Positions 1 to 11,450 of a stretch of 64,000 nt of DNA are shown here, piece by piece. The translations under genes and the position numbers were made by a program. The first letter of the stretch is position 1. The number at the start of each line of letters is the position of its first letter. Source of the DNA: Coriaria nepalensis (lineage: Eukaryota > Streptophyta > Magnoliopsida > Cucurbitales > Coriariaceae); contig CP114482.1 in NCBI GenBank assembly GCA_027186245.1, positions 11,489,209 through 11,553,208 on the forward strand, written 5' to 3'. The notes below the pieces were generated by a model. The model searched no databases. It was not told the origin of the DNA and saw nothing but the letters and a program-made list of their open reading frames with translations.

Positions 1-142
1 TTCGCTCTTCAAACACGACTTTCGTTCAGAACTTCCAATTCAACCGTTCAAGGCAACTATGCATCTTTTTAGCCTTAAAATCATGTCATTGAGTTTCTTG
101 TAGTCATCAAATCATTTCAAAGCAATTCAAACGAATCCTATT
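1..142. repeat. Monomer type A (reference copy)
   Basis: Type A is 142 bp. It is marked by TTCGTTCAGAACTTCC near its start and by CTATGCATCTTTTTAGCC in the middle. It often ends in CGAACGAATTCTATT with an EcoRI site, although this first copy reads CGAATCCTATT instead. Two A sub-lineages are visible across the window: one with CTCTTGTTGTCATC and GAATTC, the other with CTCTTGTAGTCATC and GAATCC. Confidence 0.9.
72..91. other. Central conserved box of the monomer (reference position in A)
   Basis: The box GCCTTAAAATCATGTCATTG is almost unchanged in A (72-91), C (355-374) and D (497-516). B carries a one- or two-base variant (213-232). It recurs in nearly all 450 monomers, while flanking parts differ strongly between types. 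Such a box could be a protein-binding site or simply a recombination-homogenised core; the sequence cannot tell which. The hybrid B/D monomer switches inside it. Confidence 0.5.
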
Positions 143-283
143 TTCGCTCTTTAAACGAGACTTCTGTGCATAATTTGCGATTGATCTATTCAAGTAAATT
201 ATCCATATTTTAGCCATGAAATCATGTCATTAAGTCTCTTCTGGTAATTAAATAACTTTAAAGCAATTCGAACGAAATCTATT
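143..283. repeat. Monomer type B (reference copy)
   Basis: Type B is 141 bp, the shortest of the four. It is recognised by AACGAGACTT at the start, TTGCGATTGATCTATTCAAG, then AGTAAATTAC where the other types have GAAGGCAAC/TAT, and CTTCTAGTAATTAAATCAC in its second half. In the central box it usually has CCTTGAAATC where A, C and D have CCTTAAAATC. It lacks the GGCAACTATGCAT segment shared by A and C, which may be why it seldom forms hybrids at that point. Confidence 0.88.
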
Positions 284-425
284 TTCGCATTTCAACGACG
301 ACTTTCATGCATAATTTGCAATGGATATTTTGAAGGCAACTATGCATTTGTATAGCCTTAAAATCATGTCATTGAGTCACTTTTAGTCAATAAATCATAC
401 GAAATCAATTCAAACACATTCTATT
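284..425. repeat. Monomer type C (reference copy)
   Basis: Type C is 142 bp. It is marked by GTGCATAATTTGCAATGGAT, CTATGCATTTGTATAGCC and GAGYCACTTTTAGTCAATAA. Sub-types differ at several diagnostic places: CATTTGTATAG against CATTTCTATAG, GAGTCAC against GAGCCAC, and a CAATAAATCATACG end against CTATAAATCATATG. Types A and C share an 18 bp identical stretch (TTGAAGGCAACTATGCAT), which is where the C/A hybrids described below switch. Confidence 0.88.
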
Positions 426-569
426 TTTGCATTTCAAACACAACTTTTGTGCAAAGCATCCAATTGATCTATTGAAGGCAATTATGCGTTTGTTTAGCCT
501 TAAAATCGTGTCATTGAGTCTTCTCTACTCATTAAATCAATTAAAAGTAAGTCGAAAAAATTCTATTTT
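426..569. repeat. Monomer type D (reference copy)
   Basis: Type D is 144 bp, the longest. It is marked by AACTTTTGTGCAAARCATSC, GGCAATTATGCGTTTGT, TCTTCTCTASTCATTAAATC and an end with a run of six T before CGC. A single base splits it into two lineages: CTCTACTCATT or CTCTAGTCATT. The TAC form leaves a reading frame open into the next A monomer; the TAG form closes it. TAC copies are concentrated between 1 and about 38.2 kb and reappear at about 57.4 and 62.5 kb. Confidence 0.88.
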
Positions 570-2559
570 TTCGCTCTTCAAACACGACTTTCGTTCAGAA
601 CTTCCAATTCAACCATTGAAGGCAACTATGCATCTTTTTAGCCTTAAAATCATGTCATTGAGTCTCTTGTTGTCATCAAATCATTTGAAAGCAATTCGAA
701 CGAATTCTGTTTTCACTCTTTAAATGAGACTTTTGTGCATAACTTGCGATTGATCTACTCAAGTAAATTACCCATTGTTTAACCTTGAAATCATGTCATT
801 GAGTCTCTTCTAGTAATTAAATCACTTCAAAGCAATTCGAACGAAATCTATTTTCGCATTTCAACGACGACTTTCATGCATAATTTGCAATGGATATTTT
901 GAAGGCAACTATGCATTTGTATAGCCTTAAAATCATGTCATTGAGTCACTTTTAGTCAATAAATCATACGAAATGAATTCAAACAGATTCTATTTTCGCA
1001 TTTCAAACACAACTTTTGTGCAAAGCATCCAATTGATCTATTGAAGGCAATTATGCATTTGTTTAGCCTTAAAATCGTATCATTGAGTCTTCTCTAGTCA
1101 TTAAATCAATTAAAACTAAGTCAAAAAAATTCTATTTTTTCGCACTTCAAACACGACTTTCGTTCAGAACTTCCAATTCAACCATTGAAGGCAATTATGC
1201 ATCTTGTTAGCCTTAAAATCATGTCATTGAGTCTCTTGTGGTCATCAAATCATTTGAAAGCAATTCGAACGAATTCTATTTTTGCTCTTTAAACGAGACT
1301 TTTGTGCATAACTTGCGATTCATCTATTCAAGTAAATTACCCATTCTTTAGCCTTGAAATCATGTCATTGTGTCTCTTCTAGTAATTAAATCACTTCAAA
1401 GCAATTCCAACGAAATCTATTTTCGCACTTGAAACACGACTTTCATGCATAATTTGCAATGGATCTTTTGAAGGCAACTATGCATTTCTATAGTCTTAAA
1501 ATCATGTCATTGAGCCACTTTTAGTCAATAAATCATACGAAATCAATTCAAACAACTTTTATTTTCGCATTTAAAACACAACTTTTGTGCAAAACATGCA
1601 ATTGATCTATTGAAGGCAATTATGCGTTTGTCTAGCCTTAAAATCGTGTCATTGAGTCTTCTCTACTCATTAAATCAATTAAAAGTAAGTCGAAAAAATT
1701 CTATTTTTTCGCACTTCAAACACGACTTTCGTTCAGAACTTCCAATTCAACCATTGAAGCCAACTATGCATCTTTTTAGCCTTAAAATCATGTCATTGAG
1801 TCTCTTGTTGTCATCAAATCATTTGAAAGCAATTCGAACGAATTCTGTTTTCACTCTTTAAATGAGACTTTTGTGCATAACTTGCGATTGATCTATTCAA
1901 GTAAATTACCCATTCTTTAGCCTTGAAATCATGTCATTGTGTCTCTTCAAGTAATTAAATCACTTCAAAGCAATTCCAACGAAATCTATTTTCGCCCATG
2001 AAACACGACTTTCATGCATAATTTGCAATGGATCTTTTGAAGGCAACTATGCATTTCTATAGCCTTAAAATCATGTCATTGAGCCACTCTTAGTCAATAA
2101 ATCATACGAAATCAATTCAAACAACTTTTATTTTCGCATTTCAAACACAACTTTTGTGCAAAACATGCAATTGATCTATTGAAGGCAATTATGCGTTTGT
2201 CTGGCCTTAAAATCGTGTCATTGAGTCTTCTCTACTCATTAAATCAATTAAAAGTAAGTCGAAAAAATTCTATTTTTTCGCTCTTCAAACACGACTTTCG
2301 TTCAGAACTTCCAATTCAACCGTTCAAGGCAACTATGCATCTTTTTAGCCTTAAAATCATGTCATTGAGTTTCTTGTAGTCATCAAATCATTTCAAAGCA
2401 ATTCAAACGAATCCTATTGTCGCTCTTCAAATGAGACTTCTGTGCATAATTTGCGATTGATCTATTCAAGTAAATTATCCATATTTTAGCCATGAAATCA
2501 TGTCATTAAGTCTCTTCTGGTAATTAAATAACTTTAAAGCAATTCGAAGGAAATCTATT

Positions 2560-2701
2560 TTCGCATTTCAACGACGACTTTCATGCATAATTTGCAATGG
2601 ATATTTTGAAGGCAACTATGCATCTTTTTAGCCTTAAAATCATGTTATTGAGTCTCTTGTTGTCATCAAATCATTTGAAAGCAATTCGAACGAATTCTGT
2701 T
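2560..2701. repeat. Hybrid C/A monomer with loss of two monomers
   Basis: The monomer begins as type C (TTCATGCATAATTTGCAATGG) and ends as type A (CATCTTTTTAGCC, CTCTTGTTGTCATC). The switch lies in the 18 bp that A and C share, at about 2606-2623. The next monomer is B, so one D and one A are missing (286 bp) and the order reads A-B-C/A-B-C-D. Tetramer phase shifts here: the following A starts at 3129, not 2846. This is a homologous-exchange signature. Confidence 0.9.
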
Positions 2702-5700
2702 TTCACTCTTTAAACGAGACTTTTGTGCATAACTTGCGATTGATCTATTCAAGTAAATTACCCATTCTTTAGCCTTGAAATCATGTCATTGTGTCTCTTC
2801 TAGTAATTAAATCACTTCAAAGCAATTCCAATGAAATCTATTTTCGCACTTGAAACACGACTTTCGTGCATAATTTGCAATGGATCTTTTGAAGGCAACT
2901 ATGCATTTCTATAGCCTTAAAATCATGTCATTGAGCCACTTTGAGTCAATAAATCATATGAAATCAATTCAAACAAATTCTATTTTCGCATTTCAAACAC
3001 AACTTTTGTGCAAAACATGCAATTGATCTATTGAAGGCAATTATGCGTTTGTTTAGCCTTAAAATCATGTTATTTAGTTTTCTCTAGTCATTAAATCAAT
3101 TAAAAGTAAGTCGAAAGAATTCTACTTTTTCGCACTTCAAACACGACTTTCGTTCAGAACTTCCAATTCAACCATTGAAGGCAACTATGCATCTTTTTAG
3201 CCTTAAAATCATGTCATTGAGTCTCTTGTTGTCATCAAATCATTTGAAAGCAATTCGAACGAATTCTATTTTCGCTCTTTAAACGAGACTTTTGTGCATA
3301 AGTTGCTATTGATCTATTCAAGTAAATTAACCCTTTTTTTGCCTTGAAATCATGTCATTGAGTCTCATCTAGTAATTAAATCACTTCAAATCAATTCGAA
3401 CGAAATCTATTTTCGCACTTGAAACATGACTTTCGTGCATAATTTGCAGTGGGTCTTTTGAAGGCAACTATGCATTTGTATAGCCTTAAAATCAAGTCAT
3501 TGAGCCACTTTTAGTCAATAAATCATACGAAATCAATTCAAACAGATTCTATTTTCGCATTTCAAACATAACTTTTGTGCAAAGCATCCAATTGATCTAT
3601 TGAACGCAACTATGCGTTTGTTTAGCCTTAAAATCATATCATTGAGTCTTCTCTAGTCATTAAATCAATTAAAAGTAAGTCGAAAAAATTCTATTTTTTC
3701 GCACTTCAAACACGACTTCCGTTCAGAACTTCCGATTCAACCATTGAAGGCAACTATGCATCTTTTTAGCCTTAAAATCATGTGATTGAGTCTCTTGTTG
3801 TCATCAAATCATTTGAAAGCAAGTCGGACGAATTCTATTTTCGCTCTTTAAACGAGACTTTTGTGCATAAGTTGCGATTGATCTACTCAAGTAAATTACC
3901 CATTGTTTAACCCTGAAATCATGTCATTGAGTCTCTTCTAGTAATTAAATCACTTCAAAGCAATTCGAACGAAATCTATTTTCGCATTTCAACGACGACT
4001 TTCATGCATAATTTGCAACTGATATTTTGAAGGCAACTATGCATTTGTATAGCCTTAAAATCTGGTCATTGTGCCACTTTTAGTCAATAAATCATACGAA
4101 ATCAATTCAAACAAATTCTAGTTTCGCATTTCAAACACAACTTTTGTCGAAAACATGCAATTGATCTATTGAAGGCAATTATGCTTTCGTTTAGCCTTAA
4201 AACAATGTCATTAAGTCTTCTCTAGTCATTAAATCAATTAAAAGTAAGTCGAAAGAATTCTACTTTTTCGCACTTCAAACACGACTTTTGTTCAGAATTT
4301 CCAATTCAACCATTGAAGGCAACTATGCCACTTTTTAGCCTTAAAATCATGTCATTGAGTCTCTTGTTCTCATCAAATCATTTGAAAGCAATTCGAACGA
4401 ATTCTATTTTCGCTCTTTAAACGAGACTTTTGTGCATAACTTGCGATTGATCTATTCAAGTAAATTACCCATTCTTTTGCCTTGAAATCATGTCATTGTG
4501 TCTCTTCCAGTAATTAAATCACTTCAAAACAATTCCAACGAAATCTATTTTCGCACTTGAAACATGACTTTCGTGCATAATTTGCAATGGATCTTTTGAA
4601 GGCAACTATGCATTTGTATAGCCATAAAATCAAGTCATTGAGCCACTTTTAGTCAATAAATCATACGAAATCAATTCAAACAACTTTTATTTTCGCATTT
4701 CAATCACAACTTTTGTGCAAAACATACAATTGATCTATTGAAGGCAATTTTGCGTTTGTTTAGCCTTAAAATCATGTCATTGAGTCTTCTCCAGTCATTA
4801 AATCAATTAAAAGTAAGTCAAAAAAATTCTATTTTTTCGCACTTCAAACACGACTTTCATTCAGAACTTCCAATTCAACCATTGAAGGCAACTATGCATC
4901 TTTCTAGACTTAAAATCATGTCATTGAGTCTCTTGTAGTCATTAAATCATTTGAAAGCAATTCGAAAGAATCCTATTTTCGCAATTTAAACGAGACTTTT
5001 GTGCATAACTTGCGATTGATCTATTCAAGTAAATTACCCATTGTTTAGCCTTGAAATCATGTCACCGAGTCTCTTCTAGTAATTAAATCACTTCAAAGCA
5101 ATTCGAACGAAATCTATTTTCGCACTTCAACCACGACTTTCACGCATAATTTGCAATGGATCTTTTGAAGGCAACTACGCATTTGTCTAGCCTTAAAATC
5201 AGGTCATTGAGCCACTTTTAGTCAATAAATCATACGAAATCAATTCAAACAAATTCTATTTTCGCATTTCAAACACAACTCTTGTGCAAAGCATCGAATT
5301 GATCTATTAAAGGCAATTATGCGTTTGTTTAGCCTTAAAATCATATCATTGAGTCATCTCTAATCATTAAATTAATTAAAAGTAAGTCAAAAAAATTCTA
5401 TTTTTTCGCACTTCAAACACGACTTTCGTTCAGAACTTCGAATTCAACCATTGAAGGCAACTATGCATATTTCTAGCCTTAAAATCATGTCATTGAGTCT
5501 CTTGTAGTCGTTAAATCATTCGAAAGAATCCTATTTTCGCAATTTAAACGAGACTTTTGTGCATAACTTGCGATTGATCTCTTCAAGTAAATTACCCATT
5601 GTTTAGCCTTGAAATCATGTCACTGAGTCTCGTCTAGTAATTAAATCACTTCAAAGCAATTCGAACGAAATCTATTTTCGCACTTCAACCACGACTTTCA

Positions 5701-5760
5701 TGCATAATTTGCAATGGATCTTTTGAAGGCAACTATGCATTTGTATAGCCTTAAAATCAG
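2702..5760. repeat. Tetramer field with varied sub-lineages
   Basis: After the C/A hybrid the order resumes with B, C, D, then A at 3129, 3698, 4267, 4836 and 5405. These tetramers differ from each other more than those of the 5.8-17.1 kb modules: for example CATGTTATTTAG at about 3066, GTCGAAAACATG at about 4147, CTTTCGTTTAGCC in the D at about 4185. The segment has a close copy at offset 26160 (about 28862-31920). It contains no gene; the reading frame at 4738-4938 is a D-A crossing. Confidence 0.82.
5405..5535. repeat. A monomer with an 11 bp deletion (131 bp)
   Basis: Compared with the A monomer one tetramer earlier, TGAAAGCAATT is missing after base 5520, so ATCATT joins directly to CGAAAGAATCC. 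The lost block is flanked by ATT on both sides, consistent with slippage or small-homology deletion. The next A starts at 5963 instead of 5974. The same deletion is present in the copy at 31565-31695 (offset 26160), so it is older than that duplication. Confidence 0.9.
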
Positions 5761-8605
5761 GTCATTGAGCCACTTCTAGTCAATAAATCATACGAAATCA
5801 ATTCAAACAAATTCTATTTTCGCATTTCAAACACAACTCTTGTGCAAAGCATCGAATTGATCTATTAAAGGCAATTATGCGTTTGTTTAGCCTTAAAATC
5901 ATATCATTGAGTCATCTCTAATCATTAAATTAATTAAAAGTAAGTCAAAAAAATTCTATTTTTTCGCACTTCAAACACGACTTTCATTCAGAACTTCCAA
6001 TTCAACAATTGAAGGCAACTATGCATCTTTCTAGCCTTAAAATCATGTCATTGAGTCTCTTGTAGTCATTAAATCATTTGAAAGCAATTCGAATGAATCC
6101 TATTTTCGCAATTTAAACGAGACTTTTGTGCATAACTTGCGATTGATCTATTCAAGTAAATTACCCATTGTTTAGCCTTGAAATCATGTCACTGAGTCTC
6201 TTCTAGTAATTAAATCAATTCAAAGCAATTCGAACGAAATCTATTTTCGCACTTCAACCACGACTTTCATGCATAATTTGCAATGGATATTTTGAAGGCA
6301 ACTATGCATTTGTATAGCCTTAAAATCATGTCATTGAGTCACTTTTAGTCAATAAATTATACGAAATAAATTCAAACAAATTCTATTTTCGCATTTCAAA
6401 CACAACTTTTGTCCAAAACATGCAATTGATCTATTTAAGGCAATTATGCTTTCGTTTAGCCCTAAAACAATGCCATTAAGTCTTCTCTAGTCATTAAATT
6501 AATTAAAAGTAAGTCGAAAGAATTCAACTTTTTCGCACTTCAAACACGACTTTCGTTCAGAACTTCCAATTCAACCATTGAAGGCAACAATGCATCTTTT
6601 TAGCCTTAAAATCATGTCATTGAGTCTCTTGTTCTCGTCAAATTATTTGAAAGCAATTCGAACGAATTCCATTTTCGCTCTTTAAACGAGACTTTTGTGC
6701 ATAACTTGCAATTGATCTATTAAAGTAAATTACCCATTCTTTTGCCTTGAAATCATGTCATTGTGTCTCTTCCAGTAATTAAATCACTTCAAAACAATTC
6801 CAACGAAATCTATTTTCGCACTTGAAACATGACTTTCGTGCATAATTTGTAATGGATCTTTTGAAGGCAACTATGCATTTCTATAGCCTTAAAATCATGT
6901 CATTGAGCCACTTTTAGTCAATAAATCACACGAAATCAATTCAAACAACTTTTATTTTTGCATTTCAAACACAACTTTTGTGCAAAACATGCAATTGATC
7001 TATTGAAGGCAATTATGCGTTTGTCTAGCCTTAAAATCGGGTCATTGAGTCTTCTCTACTCATTAAATCAATTAAAAGTAAGTCGAAAAAATTCTATTTT
7101 TTCGCTCTTCAAGCACGACTTTCGTTCAGAACTTCCAATTCTACCGTTGAAGGCAACTATGCATCTTTTTAGCCTTAAAATCATGTCATTGAGTTTCTTG
7201 TAGTCATCAAATCATTTCAAACCAATTCAAACGAATCCTATTGTCGCTCTTTAAACGAGACTTTTGTGCATAACTTGCGATTGATCTATTCAAGTAAATT
7301 ACCCATTGTTTAGCCATCAAATCATGTCATTGAGTCTCTTCTAGTAATTAAATCACTTCAAAACAATTCGAACGAAATATATTTTCGCACTTCAACCACG
7401 ACTTTCATGCATAATTTGCAATGGATATTGTGAAGGCAACTATGCATTTGTATAGCCTTAAAATCATGTCATTGAGTCATTTTTAGTCAATAAATCATAC
7501 GAAATCTATTCAAACAAATTCTATTTTCGCATTTCAAACGCAACTTTTGTGCAAAACATGCAATTGATCTGTTGAAGGCAATTATGCGTTTGTTTAGCCT
7601 TAAAATCATGTCATTGAGTCTTCTCTAGTCATTAAATCAATTAAAAGTAAGTCGAAAGAACTCTATTTTTTCGCACTTCAAACACGACTTTCGTTCAGAA
7701 CTTCCAATTCAACCATTGAAGGCAACTATGCATCTTTTTAGCCTGAAAATCATGTCATTGAGTCTCTTGTAGTCATCAAATCATTTGAAAGCAATTCGAA
7801 GGAATCCTATTTTCGCTATTTAAACGAGACTTTTGTGCATAACTTGCGATTGATCTATTCAAGTAAATTACCCATTGTTTAGCCTTGAAATCATGTCACT
7901 GAGTCTCTTCTAGTAATTAAATCACTTCGAAGGAATTCGAACGAAATCTATTTTCGCACTTCAACCACGACTTTCATGCATAATTTGGAATGGATATTTT
8001 GAAGGCAACTATGCATTTGTATAGCCTTAAAATCAGGTCATTGAGCCACTTTTAGTCTATAAATCATACGAAATCTATTCAAACAAATTCTATTTTCGCA
8101 TTTCAAACGCAACTTTTGTGCAAAACATTCAATTGATCTATTGAAGGCAATTATGCGTTTGTTTAGCCTTAAAATCATGTCATTGAGTCTTCTCTACTCA
8201 TTAAATCAATTAAAAGTAAGTCGAAAAAATTCTATTTTTTCGCACTTCAAACACGACTTTCGTTCAGAACTTCCAATTCAACCATTGAAGCCAACTATGC
8301 ATCTTTTTAGCCTTAAAATCATGTCATTGAGTCTCTTGTTGTCATCAAATCATTTGAAAGCAATTCGAACGAATTCTGTTTTCACTCTTTAAATGAGACT
8401 TTTGTGCATAACTTGCGATTGATCTATTCAAGTAAATTACCCATTCTTTAGCCTTGAAATCATGTCATTGTGTCTCTTCAAGTAATTAAATCACTTCAAA
8501 GCAATTCCAACGAAATCTATTTTCGCCCATGAAACACGACTTTCATGCATAATTTGCAATGGATCTTTTGAAGGCAACTATGCATTTCTATAGCCTTAAA
8601 ATCAT
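5761..8605. repeat. 2845 bp module, copy 1 of 4
   Basis: Five tetramers (20 monomers). From base 5761 the sequence equals that 2845 bp downstream, whereas just before it the two places differ (5760 G against 8605 T, and further differences leftward). The boundary is certain to about 15-25 bases. The last part, about 8197-8605, resembles 1666-2074 rather than other module-internal tetramers. A single, partial copy of this module lies at 31921-34356. Confidence 0.9.
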
Positions 8606-11450
8606 GTCATTGAGCCACTTCTAGTCAATAAATCATACGAAATCAATTCAAACAAATTCTATTTTCGCATTTCAAACACAACTCTTGTGCAAAGCATCGA
8701 ATTGATCTATTAAAGGCAATTATGCGTTTGTTTAGCCTTAAAATCATATCATTGAGTCATCTCTAATCATTAAATTAATTAAAAGTAAGTCAAAAAAATT
8801 CTATTTTTTCGCACTTCAAACACGACTTTCATTCAGAACTTCCAATTCAACAATTGAAGGCAACTATGCATCTTTCTAGCCTTAAAATCATGTCATTGAG
8901 TCTCTTGTAGTCATTAAATCATTTGAAAGCAATTCGAATGAATCCTATTTTCGCAATTTAAACGAGACTTTTGTGCATAACTTGCGATTGATCTATTCAA
9001 GTAAATTACCCATTGTTTAGCCTTGAAATCATGTCACTGAGTCTCTTCTAGTAATTAAATCAATTCAAAGCAATTCGAACGAAATCTATTTTCGCACTTC
9101 AACCACGACTTTCATGCATAATTTGCAATGGATATTTTGAAGGCAACTATGCATTTGTATAGCCTTAAAATCATGTCATTGAGTCACTTTTAGTCAATAA
9201 ATTATACGAAATAAATTCAAACAAATTCTATTTTCGCATTTCAAACACAACTTTTGTCCAAAACATGCAATTGATCTATTTAAGGCAATTATGCTTTCGT
9301 TTAGCCCTAAAACAATGCCATTAAGTCTTCTCTAGTCATTAAATTAATTAAAAGTAAGTCGAAAGAATTCAACTTTTTCGCACTTCAAACACGACTTTCG
9401 TTCAGAACTTCCAATTCAACCATTGAAGGCAACAATGCATCTTTTTAGCCTTAAAATCATGTCATTGAGTCTCTTGTTCTCGTCAAATTATTTGAAAGCA
9501 ATTCGAACGAATTCCATTTTCGCTCTTTAAACGAGACTTTTGTGCATAACTTGCAATTGATCTATTAAAGTAAATTACCCATTCTTTTGCCTTGAAATCA
9601 TGTCATTGTGTCTCTTCCAGTAATTAAATCACTTCAAAACAATTCCAACGAAATCTATTTTCGCACTTGAAACATGACTTTCGTGCATAATTTGTAATGG
9701 ATCTTTTGAAGGCAACTATGCATTTCTATAGCCTTAAAATCATGTCATTGAGCCACTTTTAGTCAATAAATCACACGAAATCAATTCAAACAACTTTTAT
9801 TTTTGCATTTCAAACACAACTTTTGTGCAAAACATGCAATTGATCTATTGAAGGCAATTATGCGTTTGTCTAGCCTTAAAATCGGGTCATTGAGTCTTCT
9901 CTACTCATTAAATCAATTAAAAGTAAGTCGAAAAAATTCTATTTTTTCGCTCTTCAAGCACGACTTTCGTTCAGAACTTCCAATTCTACCGTTGAAGGCA
10001 ACTATGCATCTTTTTAGCCTTAAAATCATGTCATTGAGTTTCTTGTAGTCATCAAATCATTTCAAACCAATTCAAACGAATCCTATTGTCGCTCTTTAAA
10101 CGAGACTTTTGTGCATAACTTGCGATTGATCTATTCAAGTAAATTACCCATTGTTTAGCCATCAAATCATGTCATTGAGTCTCTTCTAGTAATTAAATCA
10201 CTTCAAAACAATTCGAACGAAATATATTTTCGCACTTCAACCACGACTTTCATGCATAATTTGCAATGGATATTGTGAAGGCAACTATGCATTTGTATAG
10301 CCTTAAAATCATGTCATTGAGTCATTTTTAGTCAATAAATCATACGAAATCTATTCAAACAAATTCTATTTTCGCATTTCAAACGCAACTTTTGTGCAAA
10401 ACATGCAATTGATCTGTTGAAGGCAATTATGCGTTTGTTTAGCCTTAAAATCATGTCATTGAGTCTTCTCTAGTCATTAAATCAATTAAAAGTAAGTCGA
10501 AAGAACTCTATTTTTTCGCACTTCAAACACGACTTTCGTTCAGAACTTCCAATTCAACCATTGAAGGCAACTATGCATCTTTTTAGCCTGAAAATCATGT
10601 CATTGAGTCTCTTGTAGTCATCAAATCATTTGAAAGCAATTCGAAGGAATCCTATTTTCGCTATTTAAACGAGACTTTTGTGCATAACTTGCGATTGATC
10701 TATTCAAGTAAATTACCCATTGTTTAGCCTTGAAATCATGTCACTGAGTCTCTTCTAGTAATTAAATCACTTCGAAGGAATTCGAACGAAATCTATTTTC
10801 GCACTTCAACCACGACTTTCATGCATAATTTGGAATGGATATTTTGAAGGCAACTATGCATTTGTATAGCCTTAAAATCAGGTCATTGAGCCACTTTTAG
10901 TCTATAAATCATACGAAATCTATTCAAACAAATTCTATTTTCGCATTTCAAACGCAACTTTTGTGCAAAACATTCAATTGATCTATTGAAGGCAATTATG
11001 CGTTTGTTTAGCCTTAAAATCATGTCATTGAGTCTTCTCTACTCATTAAATCAATTAAAAGTAAGTCGAAAAAATTCCATTTTTTCGCACTTCAAACACG
11101 ACTTTCGTTCAGAACTTCCAATTCAACCATTGAAGCCAACTATGCATCTTTTTAGCCTTAAAATCATGTCATTGAGTCTCTTGTTGTCATCAAATCATTT
11201 GAAAGCAATTCGAACGAATTCTGTTTTCACTCTTTAAATGAGACTTTTGTGCATAACTTGCGATTGATCTATTCAAGTAAATTACCCATTCTTTAGCCTT
11301 GAAATCATGTCATTGTGTCTCTTCAAGTAATTAAATCACTTCAAAGCAATTCCAACGAAATCTATTTTCGCCCATGAAACACGACTTTCATGCATAATTT
11401 GCAATGGATCTTTTGAAGGCAACTATGCATTTCTATAGCCTTAAAATCAT
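8606..11450. repeat. 2845 bp module, copy 2 of 4
   Basis: Near-perfect copy of 5761-8605. The one difference I noticed is TTCCATTTTTT at about 11075, where copy 1 has TTCTATTTTTT at about 8230. Copy 3 shares the C, so copies 2 and 3 appear to be closest relatives. Confidence 0.92.

Larger units (their letters stand above)
1..569. repeat. Reference tetramer A-B-C-D (569 bp higher-order unit)
   Basis: This is the first full tetramer: A 1-142, B 143-283, C 284-425, D 426-569. The same order recurs with A starting at 570, 1139, 1708 and 2277, each exactly 569 bp on. The four monomers resemble each other at roughly three quarters of positions by eye, while same-type monomers in neighbouring tetramers are far closer, which is the definition of a higher-order repeat. 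D ends with a T run two bases longer than the other three, so the D-to-A boundary is a convenient phase marker. Confidence 0.96.
1..2559. repeat. Tetramer field, left end of the window
   Basis: Four and a half regular tetramers (A starts 1, 570, 1139, 1708, 2277). The array clearly continues to the left, because base 1 falls at a monomer boundary with no edge. Bases 1-1116 are nearly identical to 23602-24717 and also resemble 20188-21302. Differences from the 23602 copy seen by eye include about 305-320 and about 394-410. There is no gene or non-satellite sequence here. Confidence 0.85.

Noticed and set aside
427..723. Open reading frame of 98 codons, and about 29 similar ones of 66-98 codons on the + strand
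   Set aside because: They run across D-A(-B) monomer boundaries, recur at tetramer spacing with the repeat, mostly rely on a TTG or other non-ATG start, and are opened or closed by single changes such as TAC/TAG. They have no ribosome or splice context and no selection for coding is visible.
7036..7046. CGGG in AAAATCGGGTCATTG as part of a CENP-B box
   Set aside because: The known box needs TTCG nine bases before CGGG (pattern nTTCGnnnnAnnCGGGn). No TTCG lies at that distance, and CGGG is a variant of the usual CATG or CGTG in only some D monomers.
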